64,000 nt of DNA from Limonium bicolor. Lineage: Eukaryota; Streptophyta; Magnoliopsida; Caryophyllales; Plumbaginaceae. A program made the translations under genes and the position numbers. This document shows, piece by piece, positions 23,888 through 36,040 of this stretch; within the stretch, counting starts at the first letter, position 1; every line of letters starts with the position of its first letter. The stretch is taken from assembly GCA_023374045.1 (NCBI GenBank), contig CM041780.1:35011765-35075764 (forward strand), read 5' to 3'. The notes beneath the pieces were generated by a model. That model was not told where the DNA came from and did no database searches. It saw only the letters and a program-made list of their open reading frames with translations.

Positions 23888-23905
23888 TCCCCGGCAACGG
23901 CGCCA
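23888..23905 (-). other. Athila-type primer-binding site
   Basis: The minus strand TGGCGCCGTTGCCGGGGA, three bases from the LTR end, matches the aspartate-tRNA-type PBS of Athila elements. Confidence 0.88.
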
Positions 23906-23908
23906 ATT

Positions 23909-25539
23909 TGCAGAATGTTATTTCTGAGTGGTTTAGAACAGGTGTAATTTACATAAAAGAAAGAAATTAAAAACTCAAATTATAAACGTCGGGCTGCAAA
24001 CAATTCCCGGTCGTAGTAGTATAACGAGTGTCGTATCCACAGGGAGATTGTTCAATTTACCCTAGTCTTGGTAGTTACTTAAAAACTGTAAAAAGGGGTT
24101 TAGCCGGAGGCAAGCTTGATTTGTTGTTGAATTAATACATAAATAATATAAACAGTTAAAAGGTGAATTAAGTGATGTGGATGGAAAAATGTATCCTAGG
24201 ATAGCGGGGGAATTTCCTAAATTACTTAAACATATTTATAACCTTGTCTCAATTATTTATTGCCTATTAGAGTTAATAATTGTCAGTTACGAACTCTTAA
24301 TAAAAGCCTTAATATTTTCCTGCTCAGTCCGGAGTGTAAATACTAAGATTAATTCCTTTGTGGTACCTAGACTATCTCAAAATCATATGTTGATAGTTAC
24401 CAAATAAATGCAGTCGTTTGTCGCGCAAAGCATTTAGCAATATTAGTTAAAGGAATTAAAACAAGTTAAATAAGAGAGACAGGTGATAAATATTAATTAC
24501 GTAATATTAGAAATCAAACCCCCATCCTAGGATACAAATGAAAATTACTCAGACATTAACGGAGATAAGAAGATTACACAGATAGATTTTGACATTAATT
24601 CAGAGGAAGAACTGGTCTGTTCTCCTCTCACTGCTGCTCTTCTATTTCTTTTGTTACTACGTGAGTGTGGAATGATGTGGTGATACGGGAGGAAATTAAG
24701 TGAAGCGAATGGGTTTCTTCAGACTCCCGTCGTGCGTGGTGTATTATGCAGTTAAGGTGGTGGGTTTATATAGAGGTTAGGATCCGTACGAGTTTGATTG
24801 CAGATGAAGAAGAGCATTGATTGCTTCATTGATTGCAGGGGACAGAGCGTGTGCAGAGTAGATGGATAAGTTGCGGGCGAGTCGGGCGAGTTGCAGACGA
24901 CGACGGCGCGAAGAAGATACTGGTCGCGACTGATAATTAGTCACGGTCCTGTTGGTGTCCGCCTGCTGGTACCGCCCATAAGTGGCGGTAACTCCTGTGT
25001 TGTCCGCGAGCTTAAGAGGCGGTAGCCTCTATGGTGACCGCGAGGCGGTTGCCTCAGTGTTGTCCGCGAGTTAAGAGGCGGTAGCCTCTGTGTCGACCGC
25101 GAGGCGGTTGCTTGAGTGTTGTCCGCGAGTTAAGAGGCGGTAGCCTCTGTGTCGACCGCGAGGCGGTTGCTTGTCCCTCGTCCGCCTCCTTAACCGCCCG
25201 TTTAAGAGGCGGTTGCCTCAGCCCTGTCCGCCTGGCGGTTGTCCGTGTGACGTCCGCCACTTAGGGGGCGGTTGCACGTGACTCTCGCGTCCCTCTGTTT
25301 GACCGGCTCTACATTCTTCGTTATAAGTCCGTTTTCTGAGCCGTTTGCGTCTATGTGTTTGTCTCTTTATCTACTTTACTCCCAGCTTGGTTTTCCTCAT
25401 GTTAAACCAATAAATTTGTGAGATAAACAATAAAACATAAACTAGAGGAAAACTAACCGAAGTGGAGAAATGAGCAAGAAAAGTGCTAATATTATATATG
25501 AAATACACCTATAAATCATGCTCATTTGGACACTTATCA
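23909..25539 (-). repeat. Athila-type 5' LTR (right copy)
   Basis: It is 1631 bp, nearly identical to the left copy; small compensating indels are visible, for example in adenine runs. The GC-rich hairpin array recurs at about 24956-25272. Confidence 0.92.
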
Positions 25540-25544
25540 TATAC
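25540..25544. repeat. Right TSD of the Athila-type element (TATAC)
   Basis: This pairs with 17806-17810. Confidence 0.92.
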
Positions 25545-25720
25545 ATAGTTTTACTTATGTCAATTTATGTTCTTACTTCTCACTCTCTTACTACACTTGT
25601 TTACACTCCTTAAGACCTTTAAATATCACCAAACAAGGCCTTAACAACTTCTATAACCATTACCATTCACTTCCCCATCATTAGGCATCTTTAAAACACA
25701 TTCTGCTACAATTTTTGCAT

Positions 25721-25900
25721 GGTCCGGGTTTGTGTCCGGGTCTACAAACCCGGACCAAGTCCGGAAATGAGTTTCTGCCTATTTTTATGTGTGGTCTGGG
25801 TTTGTGTCCGGGTTTACAAACCCGGACCACCCCCTGGGATGGCCTTCTGCCTAGTTTTTGCTATGGTCCGGGTTTGCGTACCGATTTGCAAACCCGGACC
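25721..25900 (-). repeat. Three GGTCCGGG hairpins in the right LARD1 LTR
   Basis: The arms are GGTCCGGGTTTGT/ACAAACCCGGACC (25721-25756), the same with one change (25793-25828), and GGTCCGGGTTTGC/GCAAACCCGGACC (25865-25900). The left LTR has two, so one unit of about 84 bp was gained or lost since insertion. Confidence 0.85.
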
Positions 25901-28054
25901 ACCCCTGGAACTGTCAAAATTTACCGTTTTCCATCAGTTTTCAATCCCTAATTCACCTCTAATCATTTCCTAATCTTTCCACATGTTTTCTACATGTTTA
26001 AGCATCCTAAAACATGCCTTAATCCAGTCCCAAACCTCCTCAACACATTAGTCAAATCCTTACCCAATACTTACTCCATTTCTACAGATTTTTCTTCCTC
26101 TCTGTTACAGTTAGCACACATGTGCATTTCCTACACCTCTCTTTGTGTTTTGCATCTTGTCCTAACTTCATCTTACCATTCCAATTCCTTTCCAATCATT
26201 TTCACTACCTATACCAAAGTCCAACTCTCTTTTTACCAAGTCTTGCACACTAGTTTTTCCTAGTTTCTACAATGTGTTTTTGATACTCTTTGCTACAGAT
26301 TTTTACTTTCTCACTTCTCATACTACAACCACCATTCCATAGTTACTAAACATCTCTACTAAACCCAATACACACCTTGGTTCTCCCATTCACCAAGTCA
26401 TTCTTTAATGCGCAATTCCTACCAAAATTTTGCCATAGTTCACTTACTTTTCTTACATCCTCAGATACACATTCCCTCATCAAATTCAACCTAAAGCTAG
26501 CCACACCCAACAAGGGTCCTACCAGCACACAAGGTTCATACAAAATTCCTCCAAAGCATATACACAACTCTCCAAGCCCAATACAATTCATTAACATAAA
26601 TACATGACACTTTGGCCCTTGCTTTGGAATTCAATTTCACAACTTCCTCCAATACCAAGCAAGCATATTTTCTCACATGTTTTGGGTTCGTTGATTCATT
26701 TACCCATCCCATTATCCTAATACATATATATAGTGCATTAAGATAGGTTTTTCTTACCTTGAGATCACAATTCTTATTTTAAGTCCTCCACCTCTCCTCT
26801 TCTCCATTCTCGGTCAAGTTGAGCAATGGGGTTACCAAACCAAGCCAACATTCAAGAACACAAAATAGATACAATTAAACTCCTTAACCCATTGGATAAC
26901 TCTAATTCAATGAAAGGGCTTAAATGCCATTAGTTAGGGTTTTACCTTGGAGCTTTTAAGAGGGGTTTCAAGCCTTGAATACAAGGGGGAGTTCTTCCAC
27001 CATTGGGGAGTTGAAATCAAGCTCAATCCATGAGGAAAAACAAGGCGTTACTAAGAGGCAAAATCGGTCAAGAATGAAGAGTGAAGAAAAATTGATTTTT
27101 CTTAAACTTTTACCTTAGGAGGAAGAGGAGACTCCATGCTTCGAAATGGTGTCATTTATTCTCTAAATGCTCAAAACCCATGGAGATGAAGTTGCTCATT
27201 TTCGGATTTTGAAAAGATAGAAATGTAGAGCTTGAAGAGGGGAGTTCAAATATGTAATTTATTTTTGATTTGGAGTTGTAATGGGGCTTGGGCAAGCTTG
27301 GAGTTGTGAGCTGCCATGGATGAGCTGCAAAATCGCAAGGAGGAAGGAGGAGGAGAATCGGCAGAGAGAAGAGGAAGCAGTACGTGGGGAAAAGAAATGA
27401 GGGGAGAGAGAAAGGTAAAATGCTTTTACCTTACTTTTTACTATTTACTTTTTACTTTATTTTTTTCTCTTTTATTTCTAGCTAGTTTAAGTGTGTGAGA
27501 GAACTAGTTACTCTCTTAAAAACCAGCCCACTAATATACATGAGCTGGGAGCATTTTTCGTCTTTTACAGAAAATGCTCGTTAATTTACCCGGTTTAGCA
27601 CTATTCACTAACCGGGCCCGTTTCCGGAATTTTCTCGTTTCTTTATTTTTATTGGTTATTAAGCTTCCATAAAGGCTTAATAATTATTATTTAATGACTT
27701 ATAATTTTTACGGGTTCGTTCGACCACTTAAAATCACGTTTTCAGGTTCCCTCGAAAAACGTGCGCTAAAGCTCTTCTAGCGTTTTAATGCATTTCTTGG
27801 ATCCGTTTTCTTCGGGAATCATTCCCGTATACTAATTAGGCATGAATAAGCCTTAGGAATCCTTACGATACTATAACCGAGGTCTCGTACCTCCTATGGT
27901 TATTTAACGCTTATTTTAGCGTTTTCCGCTTTCTAAGCATTCTTTTCATTTCTTTTGGATTTATTTTCCTTACAAAAATTACTTAGGCGCTATTAGGCCC
28001 TTAAATACTATATTAGAATAATATAATCACCATTTTTAAGTTCGGGGTATTTAA

Positions 28055-28059
28055 GACCT
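28055..28059. repeat. Right TSD of LARD1 (GACCT)
   Basis: This pairs with 6389-6393. LARD3 LTR sequence resumes after it. Confidence 0.82.
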
Positions 28060-31000
28060 ACAAATATTTTTATTCCCATAAATACAACATACCTTTCGGT
28101 TATCTTATTATAACCACATTTATTTCTTAAACTTTACATTATACTCCAAATACATTATAATACATAGTTTTATTTTCTTAATTAATTAATTCACTAAACA
28201 ACCACTATAAATTTAGTAATTATTATTTGAACACCATAACTTTAATAAATCACCAATTAGCCATATTCATTTTCGGCTTTGCCATATTTTTCATATAATT
28301 ACATTTCAACTCTAATCTCATTATATTATATAGTTTTAATTCCTTATTTAATTATATTACAATACCACCATTAATATTTCGGTATATGACTTTTGAACAT
28401 TATAACTTTTCGAAAATTACAATTTGGTCCCTCAAACTTTCGGCCTTAATATAATATCTTCAATAATTACAATTTAACCACAAAATCTTATAACCTTTAC
28501 ATAATGTCTTATAAACTATAGTTTCAATTTTTGTTCTTCTTAATTGCTGAATATATACATATAAATTCTTAAATTACAAAACTAGCCCAAAGTAATTCGG
28601 CTTTGGTCATGTACTTTCCATTAATTACATTTTCACCCCAAAACTTTATAATAGTTATTTAATAACTTATAAACTATAGTTTAAATATTTAATTCCTCAA
28701 AATTTTGAAAGTGAACTTCATGATTCTCTTAATTATGAATTCGCCCCGTATTAAATTCCAAACTTTCATAATGACTTTCATAAATTACATAATAGCCCAA
28801 AACTTTATAAATTGTTATTTTAACACTTGTTTAAATTATCTAAAATTCATAAACTTAATTCCTAATCTTATATTATATCATATTTATCCCAAGGGCACCC
28901 TTAACTCTCGGTTTTTATAGTATATGCACCAAACTTTGTAAAAATTACATTTTAGCCACATAACTTAATTAATTAGCCATTTAAGCACTAATAAAATATT
29001 TTTAACTCTCCAAACTTTATAATATAAGTTTATATACTTAAGTAGGTCATTAATACCTATTTATCACTTAGACCATTCGGCCATAATTAATTAGTGACCA
29101 TATAGTATATAAAAATGGATTTATATGTCAAAATAATTATACATAAATTCTTAGGAGTTATATAACTCATGGAAAAATTATTGTAATGTCTTATAATGAT
29201 TCTTAGCTCAAAATAGAACATTTTTACCCTTGGTAATTCGGTTTGAATTTGTACCTAACATAGATAAATTTTGTGACACAAAAATGTGTCTTAAGGTAAA
29301 TATTTTCCATATAGGTTATAGATTATATTTTTGGTATATTATACCATGTAGTTTCGGTTTTATCTAACCTAGGAGATGTACATAATTTTTGTATAATTTT
29401 TAGAAGCTTAACAAAGCTTAAAACATAAGGATTAACTTAGTAAACTTACTTCTTAACAAAGGTGGTTAAGTGCTTGAACTCTTCTTGGATCTCCAAGTTT
29501 TCTCCAAGGTACTCTTGATGCTCCACTTCGGTTATATGCAAGTGGTGAAGGAGTTTAGGAGTTAGATCTTCAATAAAGATCTTAAGTAGATTTGTAAGTA
29601 GTTTTCCAAGGATTTACCTTAAGCTTTTTCTCCTTATAAATTCGGCACACCTAATGTGGATGAAGAACAAATTTTCCTTCATGAAAATGAAGAAGAAAAG
29701 AGTCTTAGAAGAAGTAGAAATCGGTTACACACAAAAATGTGCTTTAAGGATTTTCAAGCATGAAAACTACCTTAAGATAACCTTGAGATGCTCCTTGGAT
29801 TAATGTTGGTTTAGACAACCTCCTTGGAACATTAGTTGATGCCGAATCCTTGTAGGTGTGCTAGGAAGAGTTTTGCTTCAAGGCTTGACAAGAAATGCTA
29901 GGAAATTACCTTAAAGATGGAGATAGAAGTTAAAACTCCATTAATGGACTTAAGAGCTTCAAAGGAAGAAGATGAAGGAATAAGAGAGAGTTAGGAGCCT
30001 TACCAATTCGGCCATGTAGTGTGCAAGGGAAAGAATGAAGCTAAACTTACGTAGGAATTAAGAGAAGGCAAATTGGAAAATAATTTTGATTGTTTATTTT
30101 AATGTTAATTTGACTAGTCTTTCCCTTTGTTTATTCCTTAGATTATTGGCTCAATAAATGCCCATGTTCTATGCATGATTTCGGTCATAATGCAAGACAA
30201 GGCAAGGTGGGAACAATTATGGAAGCTAAATGACAAGGTAAGTTAGGTAAGGCTTTATTCCTTTGATTTTTCAATGTTAATACTTGTCTTCTTCCTCCCT
30301 TGTAGGTGACCCACGAATTGGGGCAGTTTTTAGGCCTCTTCAACCGGCTCTAACATGGCTTAGACAGCATGGAGTTGTCACTTGACATTAAGAAATCAAA
30401 AAGGTAAAAGCTAGATCTACTTTTTGCTTTAATTATCTTTGTTTTTGTCAAGCTAACATGGCTTGTTTCCTGGCAGGATTTCGACAGCATGGAGCTCAAA
30501 TGAGACTTATATTCTTCTGTCATTAAGTATTATAGCACATGGGAAGGTGAGTCACCATGTTCTATGCCTTTTATAAACTTTAAATGCAAATTTTATACTA
30601 GTTTTTGGACATAAAATCGTCCCCTATAGAGCACCTTGTTTGACACTGCCTTCAACTGATTTAGAAGGTCATTTTAACCCTATTTAAGATTCTTAATTCG
30701 TGGCATGTCAAAAACAACAAGGTAATTGCGTAAAACGCGTTTTAGTGACACCCGAAGGTGTGTTTTTGTGCTCTAAGGAAATTTTGGGAAATAAATTGTC
30801 TTTATGAGTTCCAAGTGTTTATAAACACTTATTATAGTAATTAATGATATATTAAGACATTACATTGAGTTATATGGGGTTACCTCAACCCACGATATAA
30901 TTTACAGGCCATCGGGACACTCCCGGGCAAAAAGGAGCGTTAAGAAATCCTCCTCAGGTTTTTGTTGAATCTTGAGAGACTAGCTCGTGGGTACTCTTTA

Positions 31001-31758
31001 GAATGATTATTAATGATGTTAGGAACTCTAGGAATGAATTTTATAGGAGTTCGTGCTGCCTCGGCACCTCTCCGGACTTTTCGTGCTTTAAGGGGCGTGC
31101 GTGAGCACTCCCGAGCATTTTGCGTTTTTGACTGAATATAGCCTAGGGAATATGTTTATATATTCATATAATGAGTGTATGACCATTTGGTTTGAGTTTT
31201 AGAAGGTCATACAAGGTCATGCTTAATCACATGTTTCTAAGGCATTTTACGAACGTTCTTCTTGTCAAGATGTTTAGTGCGCATCTTTGACCTTTGATGA
31301 GTTATTATATCTTTATAATATATACGATAGGTGTAACATAAGTTGTTACATTTATCTAAGTGCGTATTTCAATTTATTGTAGCATTTATAGATGCTTAGG
31401 CATTCGTAAAGTATTTACATTGCTCGTTTGTATACACGTTGGTATTGTTCTTTTCTTGTTGACGCTCTTTCTATCGAGCTAGTTATGCAAGATGTTTAAT
31501 CCTTGTTAATAATCGTATATGAACGTTCGTACAAGTACGTTAATACTTTTAGTAACATTACGCCCGTTAGCGTTTACGGTAAAACGACTGTTTTGCGTGA
31601 CGTTCGCATGCGTGAGTTTGCATGCGCACGTGTAATAATATTAATTCACGTAACGTTTGCATGTATAAATTAGCATGCATAACTAAAATGATCTGTTTCT
31701 AGATCAATTCTCCATTATTTAATAATAACCAAGTATTAATTAGATTCGGGGTATTTCA

Positions 31759-31778
31759 ATCTACCCCCCTTAAAAAGG
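31759..31778 (-). other. LARD3 3' polypurine tract
   Basis: The minus-strand TTTTTAAGGGGGGTAGAT abuts TGAAATACCCCGAA. The sequence is almost the same as in LARD1 and LARD2. Confidence 0.8.
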
Positions 31779-32269
31779 ACTTCGCCCCGAAGTCTCATAT
31801 CTAAGTTCAAATGGTTGTGGGGAATCAAGTTCCGCTAAGCATCCACAACTCAATTCTATTTTAGGGATCAAGTCCCAAGTTCCACTACTTCTCAGTTTGT
31901 AGTATATATTCAAGCATAACATACAGTATAATGCGCATGAAAGGTCATCACCAAAATAACTTTAGTGCGGTGCAACGTAGTGCATGTAATTCATTCATAG
32001 CATTGTAGCACAGTACATATTGACAAGTGCACGCAATCATAGAGTAATACCAATATAGTATATCATAGTACACATAATCTCATAGTGCCAAAGGAGCTTC
32101 AATACAGTGTAACGTAGTACACATAATTCATTCATGCTAGTGTAACGTAGTACACATTAGTGAGTGAAATTCATAGAATCACCAAGTCGCACATGTAAAC
32201 ATACAAATCACAGTGCAATAGTACAATGAAAGTGTACTTCCATGCTAAAAATGCTAAAACGCAGTAGGC

Positions 32270-32306
32270 TCTCCCCCCCTTAAAAGAGGGGTACGCCCAC
32301 GTACCC
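32270..32306 (-). promoter_or_regulatory. Internal PPT-like motif with stem-loop, LARD3
   Basis: The PPT-like CTCCCCCCCTTAAAAGAG is followed by a 7-bp hairpin at 32289-32306, GGGTACG with CGTACCC, loop CCCA. The loop is identical to LARD1 and LARD2 while two stem pairs differ with compensation. Confidence 0.7.
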
Positions 32307-34155
32307 TAAACTAGTATGGCTAGTCGGTAAATAGTGAAGGAATCTTCACACTTATTTTGAACTTAAGATTAGTTTAAAAGATAGCCTCTTGGCTGTAAGA
32401 CTTATATATTTTGGTTAAAATAAGCGAAATACGTTGTGCATTCCCTTTGAACTCAGTAGATAATTTTAACTGATGGGACCACCACGCTTCTGCTGCACCA
32501 CTCTGATTAAGTAATGTTCAATCATTTGGAATAGTCTTAAAAGCGCTTCATAGGTGGTATATTTAAGTTTCTTTATGTTCACATGTAGGGTCGATGAGTT
32601 GTGTTCATCATTATTTTCGTTTGATTATCATTGTTGATCTTGTCTGGACTTCTGTCCGTTTACGGGGTATTGTCCCTAAAATCTGAGTATTCTCTGACAT
32701 GCTCTATTTGCATTATTATGCTTTTATATTTGAGTCCCGTATGTATGGGTGAAGGTGATTTACCATCTTGTTGTTGCCGATATTATTCCATGTCTTGTTT
32801 AGACTGTCGGATCGATGTGCCGCGGTATGCCACCGCCCTTGATTATCTTGTCTCTTAGTAGTTGTTAGTTGCAGCGTAGCTTGGTATTCTTCATTGTATA
32901 TCTTGTTACTGTACGTCGGCTTCCAATAATATTGTAAGGTTTTCCCATCCTGTGATGCTCAAGCACATGTCATGTATCTTCCATTATCCTTTCATCGTTG
33001 AGTTCTTCACGAGTTTCACTTGATTGTTTGTGCCTGTATGCTTATTTGTGATAGCTGCTCATGATGGTGATTCCACTAAGATTCTTCTCGTCGATATTAC
33101 TGAGGCGTTTTGCTCTTTATCAGATTTGATTCCTTTCCTGTGTTCCTCCCGCTAGTTGCTTTCGTATATGGGGTATCTTCTTGATGTATATTATTACTTA
33201 CCTGATTGGTTTTCTGATGTATTCTCCCTTGATAGAGGTAGCGTCCTGATAGTGGGGTTCATCATCTTTGTCGGTGTTGCTGATGCATTCGGTGGTTCAG
33301 TTGTTGTAAATGTATAGTTGTAGTATTCTTGTTGGTCTTGAGTTTGTCTTCTACTCGTCACCTCTTGTAGTTGTGGCCATCGGCGTTCGGGCCTTGTATA
33401 AATACTGGGGTATATTAAAGTTCTTCTCTTTGACCTTCAGGTCATCATCCCATGATTCTGGTATTTTAGTTTACTGTCACCATATTCGGTTTCCATTCTC
33501 AATATAGAGTATGAGCTACGGTCGAGCCGTGCATCTTGTTGATAGTATAGAAGATTTCCTGTTATTATTGATTCACCAATTGTCGGTAGTACATTCCCGA
33601 TCTTTTATTGTATGTTCATTAAGTATACCACAGTAGGGTTCCCGTTAAGGTTTCTAACAAGGTACAGCTTTCTCACAATTCCACATGTTCTTGTGGCTTA
33701 TAAATCACTCATGTGAGTATTAGTATAATGTTTCTACTCTTTATATTCTATCTTACTTACAGGTAGGTTCCCGTTTAATATACCGGTTTGAATTCATAAA
33801 GAAAGACTGGAAGTCGATCTTTCCCTTCAGATGGTAATAAGGCCATAACTTAGAAGGTAATTGTAAATACTGTCATTATAGATAAAATGTCTCTTGATCT
33901 CATAGTTAATTTGTTATCATGACTCATGGTATAATAACATTTAGTGTTCGCTTTACAGACAATTTTCTTCCCGACACATGCGGGGTCGTTTTAGCTATTT
34001 AATTCTTTCAGGGTAGCTTGGTTAATTTAACCTTTAACTTACATCCTCAACATCTAATATACTTGTTTTTGACAGATTTTATATTAAGAACAAATATTTA
34101 CTTATCACAGAGTTATTGGTGACCACTTGTAGGGAGTCTCAGGAATTATCCAACC

Positions 34156-34174
34156 CTGACGGGGTCAGCGTCAG
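34156..34174 (-). ncRNA. Covarying stem-loop, LARD3
   Basis: The stem is CTGACG with CGTCAG and the loop is GGGTCAG. It lies in the same sequence block as the LARD1 and LARD2 hairpins, but here the loop is no longer palindromic. Confidence 0.6.
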
Positions 34175-36018
34175 TGTTGAACTATCCCTCCACTCCATTT
34201 TGTGATTGGTTTTCCCTTGATCTGACCAGGATCAAGTTCGACCTCCCACTTCAAATATCAAACAACCACATAATTGCAAGTTTCCAAATTTTATCTTATC
34301 AAAACTTGTGACGTGGTGATTACAACATTCTTTCTTAACTATTATACAACTAATCTAATAACTGTTGTAACCTAGACTTGAAACTAGGGTACTCCTTAAT
34401 TCCCGGAACTAAGTTCCTTTGATCCAATCATTTAGCGTGGAATCTAGTTTTTTTTTTCTTCTTGGCATAAAAGATAAATTCTTATTAAACATCTAGACAC
34501 ATATTGTCTATTATTATATTCAGCAATCATTTGACTCTTGGACCCATCATACAAGCAATAAATTCAGTTAAGGACTTGGTTACCTTAGAATACACTCTTC
34601 TCAAAAGGCCCTTCTAGTATTTAACTTATCAGGCTTGATCATTACCTATACTTTGGTTACCATCACTTGGAATAAAGACAGTCATAGTTATTACTAAATT
34701 TGGAATAAGGCTCTAAGAAGAGTTTCTATAACTTATCCTATACTTAGGATTCCCAGTTTGAATCTTAAGGTTTGGTGACAAGACAATCAAAACTTATGGT
34801 TCATTTTTATCTCTTAGAAACGTGGTTAATCCATAACTCAATGGCTTCTAATGATAGGTTGTTTAGATGTATAAAATAGAGGTTTTATAATCATAGAGAT
34901 TGATATTTTGTTAGGAAAGTTCACATGTAAAACGCTTGTTACAAGTCAAGAGATATGTTCTCCCCCCCTTAAAAGTTTAACTCCACTCACTCTTGGTGTA
35001 TATCCAATTCAAACTCTTAGTATAGCTTACACTGCCTCCATAGAGAGTTATTTGTTACTATAGTCATATAGAAATTTATATTACATTGGGAGGTAACCTC
35101 TTTTTTTTTTGTTCTCAGGTGTTCTTTACTTACATTCTCAAATTGAGCTGTCATGGAAGACATATGCTCGTATAAATCCATAGGATAGAGTAGGACATGT
35201 GCCTCAAAATAGGGTAGTTATATTTTATGATACTCATCCCCCTGAAATATATCAACACTGCTCAAAAGTTTTAGGTTTATATCCTCCCAATTATATGTAT
35301 TTATATTATAGCACTTAGTATTGCTATTTTGGTAGTCCTCCTGACTTCAGAATATACGGATTCAAAAGTTTGTTCTTTTCTCACTGTTTATTAGGAGTCC
35401 AGCATTGTCACTGTAATGATACTAGCTGAGACCCTTTTTCCCGTGTTTATTTACGTTGGATGTTTAATTATATACAGTGAGACTCTGTTATGATTTTTCT
35501 TGTTATTATCATTGATTATTTTTTTGTAAGACTATACTGATAGTCATATTTCAAGGTTTCGCTCTATTTTCTCGCGAATGTTAATAAGGGATTGTAAGAT
35601 TTTCCCGTCCCGCACTGGGCGGCAAGCTCAGTGCCTGGGTATCCCGTAAAATTCAGTGTTTGCTCTTCTCAAGTAGGTCTTCATTCGCCTTTATTTGGTT
35701 TACTAGGGCAGCATTTGTTGTAGCAAGTACGCCATGCAGGTTGGATCATCACGCAGTGTGTCCATTGAGTATTTTTACTCCATTATCACTGTATACTTGG
35801 CGGTACTGTCAGCCCTTCTGGTTTGTCATCAGTATGGCGTCACGATTATTCGTCGTCAGCTTCCCGCGTGGATGACTTTTGGCGTCGTACGGTCTTCAAC
35901 AAACCCTTTCGCCAGTTCAGGTAGTCTTTGTAACACCCCATCCAACATTAACACACTTACATAAACTGCAGCTGAAAAAAAAACTCATCACATTACTTAC
36001 TCGTTGGTGTTACACGCC

Positions 36019-36040
36019 GTTAGCCCACCACGTGGCTAAC
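36019..36040 (-). promoter_or_regulatory. Conserved R/U5 stem-loop, LARD2 left LTR
   Basis: The stem is GTTAGCC with GGCTAAC. Two bases at the loop side are swapped relative to the right LTR, shortening the stem from nine to seven pairs. Confidence 0.65.

Larger units (their letters stand above)
17811..25539 (-). mobile_element. Non-autonomous Athila-type Ty3/gypsy retrotransposon
   Basis: The element is 7729 bp in minus orientation with two 1631-bp LTRs that are nearly identical, so insertion was recent. In element sense the LTR runs from TGATAAGTGTCC to CATTCTGCA. The PBS matches the aspartate-tRNA type typical of Athila, and the PPT is TAAGTGTGGGGGTG. The 4.5 kb internal region carries frame-broken gag and aspartic protease sequence, then goes directly to PPT-rich non-coding DNA. 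Reverse transcriptase, RNase H, integrase and envelope-like regions are absent. It fits the TR-GAG type of parasite and needs an autonomous Athila in trans. Confidence 0.9.
6394..28054 (-). mobile_element. LARD1: complete LARD-like retrotransposon with a nested insertion
   Basis: All structural hallmarks are visible: LTRs at 6394-10691 (4298 bp) and 15948-28054 (about 4.37 kb without the nested element), a 5-bp duplication GACCT, an initiator-methionine-tRNA-type PBS at 15931-15942, and a PPT at 10692-10708. The orientation is minus. The internal region of 5256 bp contains no frame recognisable as gag, protease, reverse transcriptase, RNase H or integrase. LTRs over 4 kb around a non-coding internal domain fit the LARD class described from cereals. 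The two LTRs differ by scattered substitutions and small indels, so insertion was fairly recent. Replication proteins must come from another element; the donor is unknown, and the PBS fits many Ty3/gypsy lineages. Confidence 0.88.
15948..28054 (-). repeat. LARD1 5' LTR (right copy), split by the Athila-type element
   Basis: The two parts are 15948-17810 and 25540-28054. It matches the left LTR closely over its whole length. Its last bases are TATTTAA where the left LTR has TATTTCA, so the terminal CA is mutated. It also holds one more GGTCCGGG hairpin unit than the left copy. Confidence 0.87.
4217..31758 (-). repeat. LARD3 3' LTR, split by LARD1
   Basis: The two parts are 4217-6393 and 28055-31758, of which 28055-28059 is the duplicated target GACCT. 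The boundaries are TGTAACACCCC and TTCGGGGTATTTCA followed by the PPT. The first part holds the motif AAGCCGGTGTAATCCGGTAG near 5515, also found in the LARD2 LTR near 46685. The second part is an AT-rich stretch without genes (28060-31758), which includes GACAGCATGGAG twice, near 30364 and 30482. No functional open reading frame was recognised. Confidence 0.7.
4217..35938 (-). mobile_element. LARD3: outermost LARD-like retrotransposon, interrupted and truncated by the window
   Basis: Read on the minus strand, the LTR runs from TGAAATACCCCGAA (near 31758) to GGGGTGTTACA (at 4217). On the plus strand this is TGTAACACCCC...GGGTATTTCA. The PPT lies directly beyond 31758, so the left LTR is the 3' LTR of a minus-oriented element. 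The LTR is split by LARD1 (6394-28054 plus its 5-bp duplication); without it the LTR is about 5.9 kb. The internal region is visible from 31759 to 35938, where LARD2 interrupts it. The 5' LTR and PBS are outside the window, so the TSD (ATCCC at 4212-4216 on this side) cannot be confirmed. No gag or pol similarity is visible. Shared terminal and internal motifs with LARD1 and LARD2 make it a diverged relative. Confidence 0.75.
31759..35938 (-). other. LARD3 internal region, non-coding, cut by LARD2
   Basis: In 4180 bp no retroelement protein is recognisable and open frames are under 80 codons. Recognisable shared blocks are the PPT, the PPT-plus-hairpin at 32270-32306, the block around 34126-34260 shared with 11447-11580 and 50335-50465, and a third PPT-like motif at 34960-34974. 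The order of these blocks differs from LARD1 and LARD2, so an internal duplication or rearrangement is likely. Confidence 0.65.
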
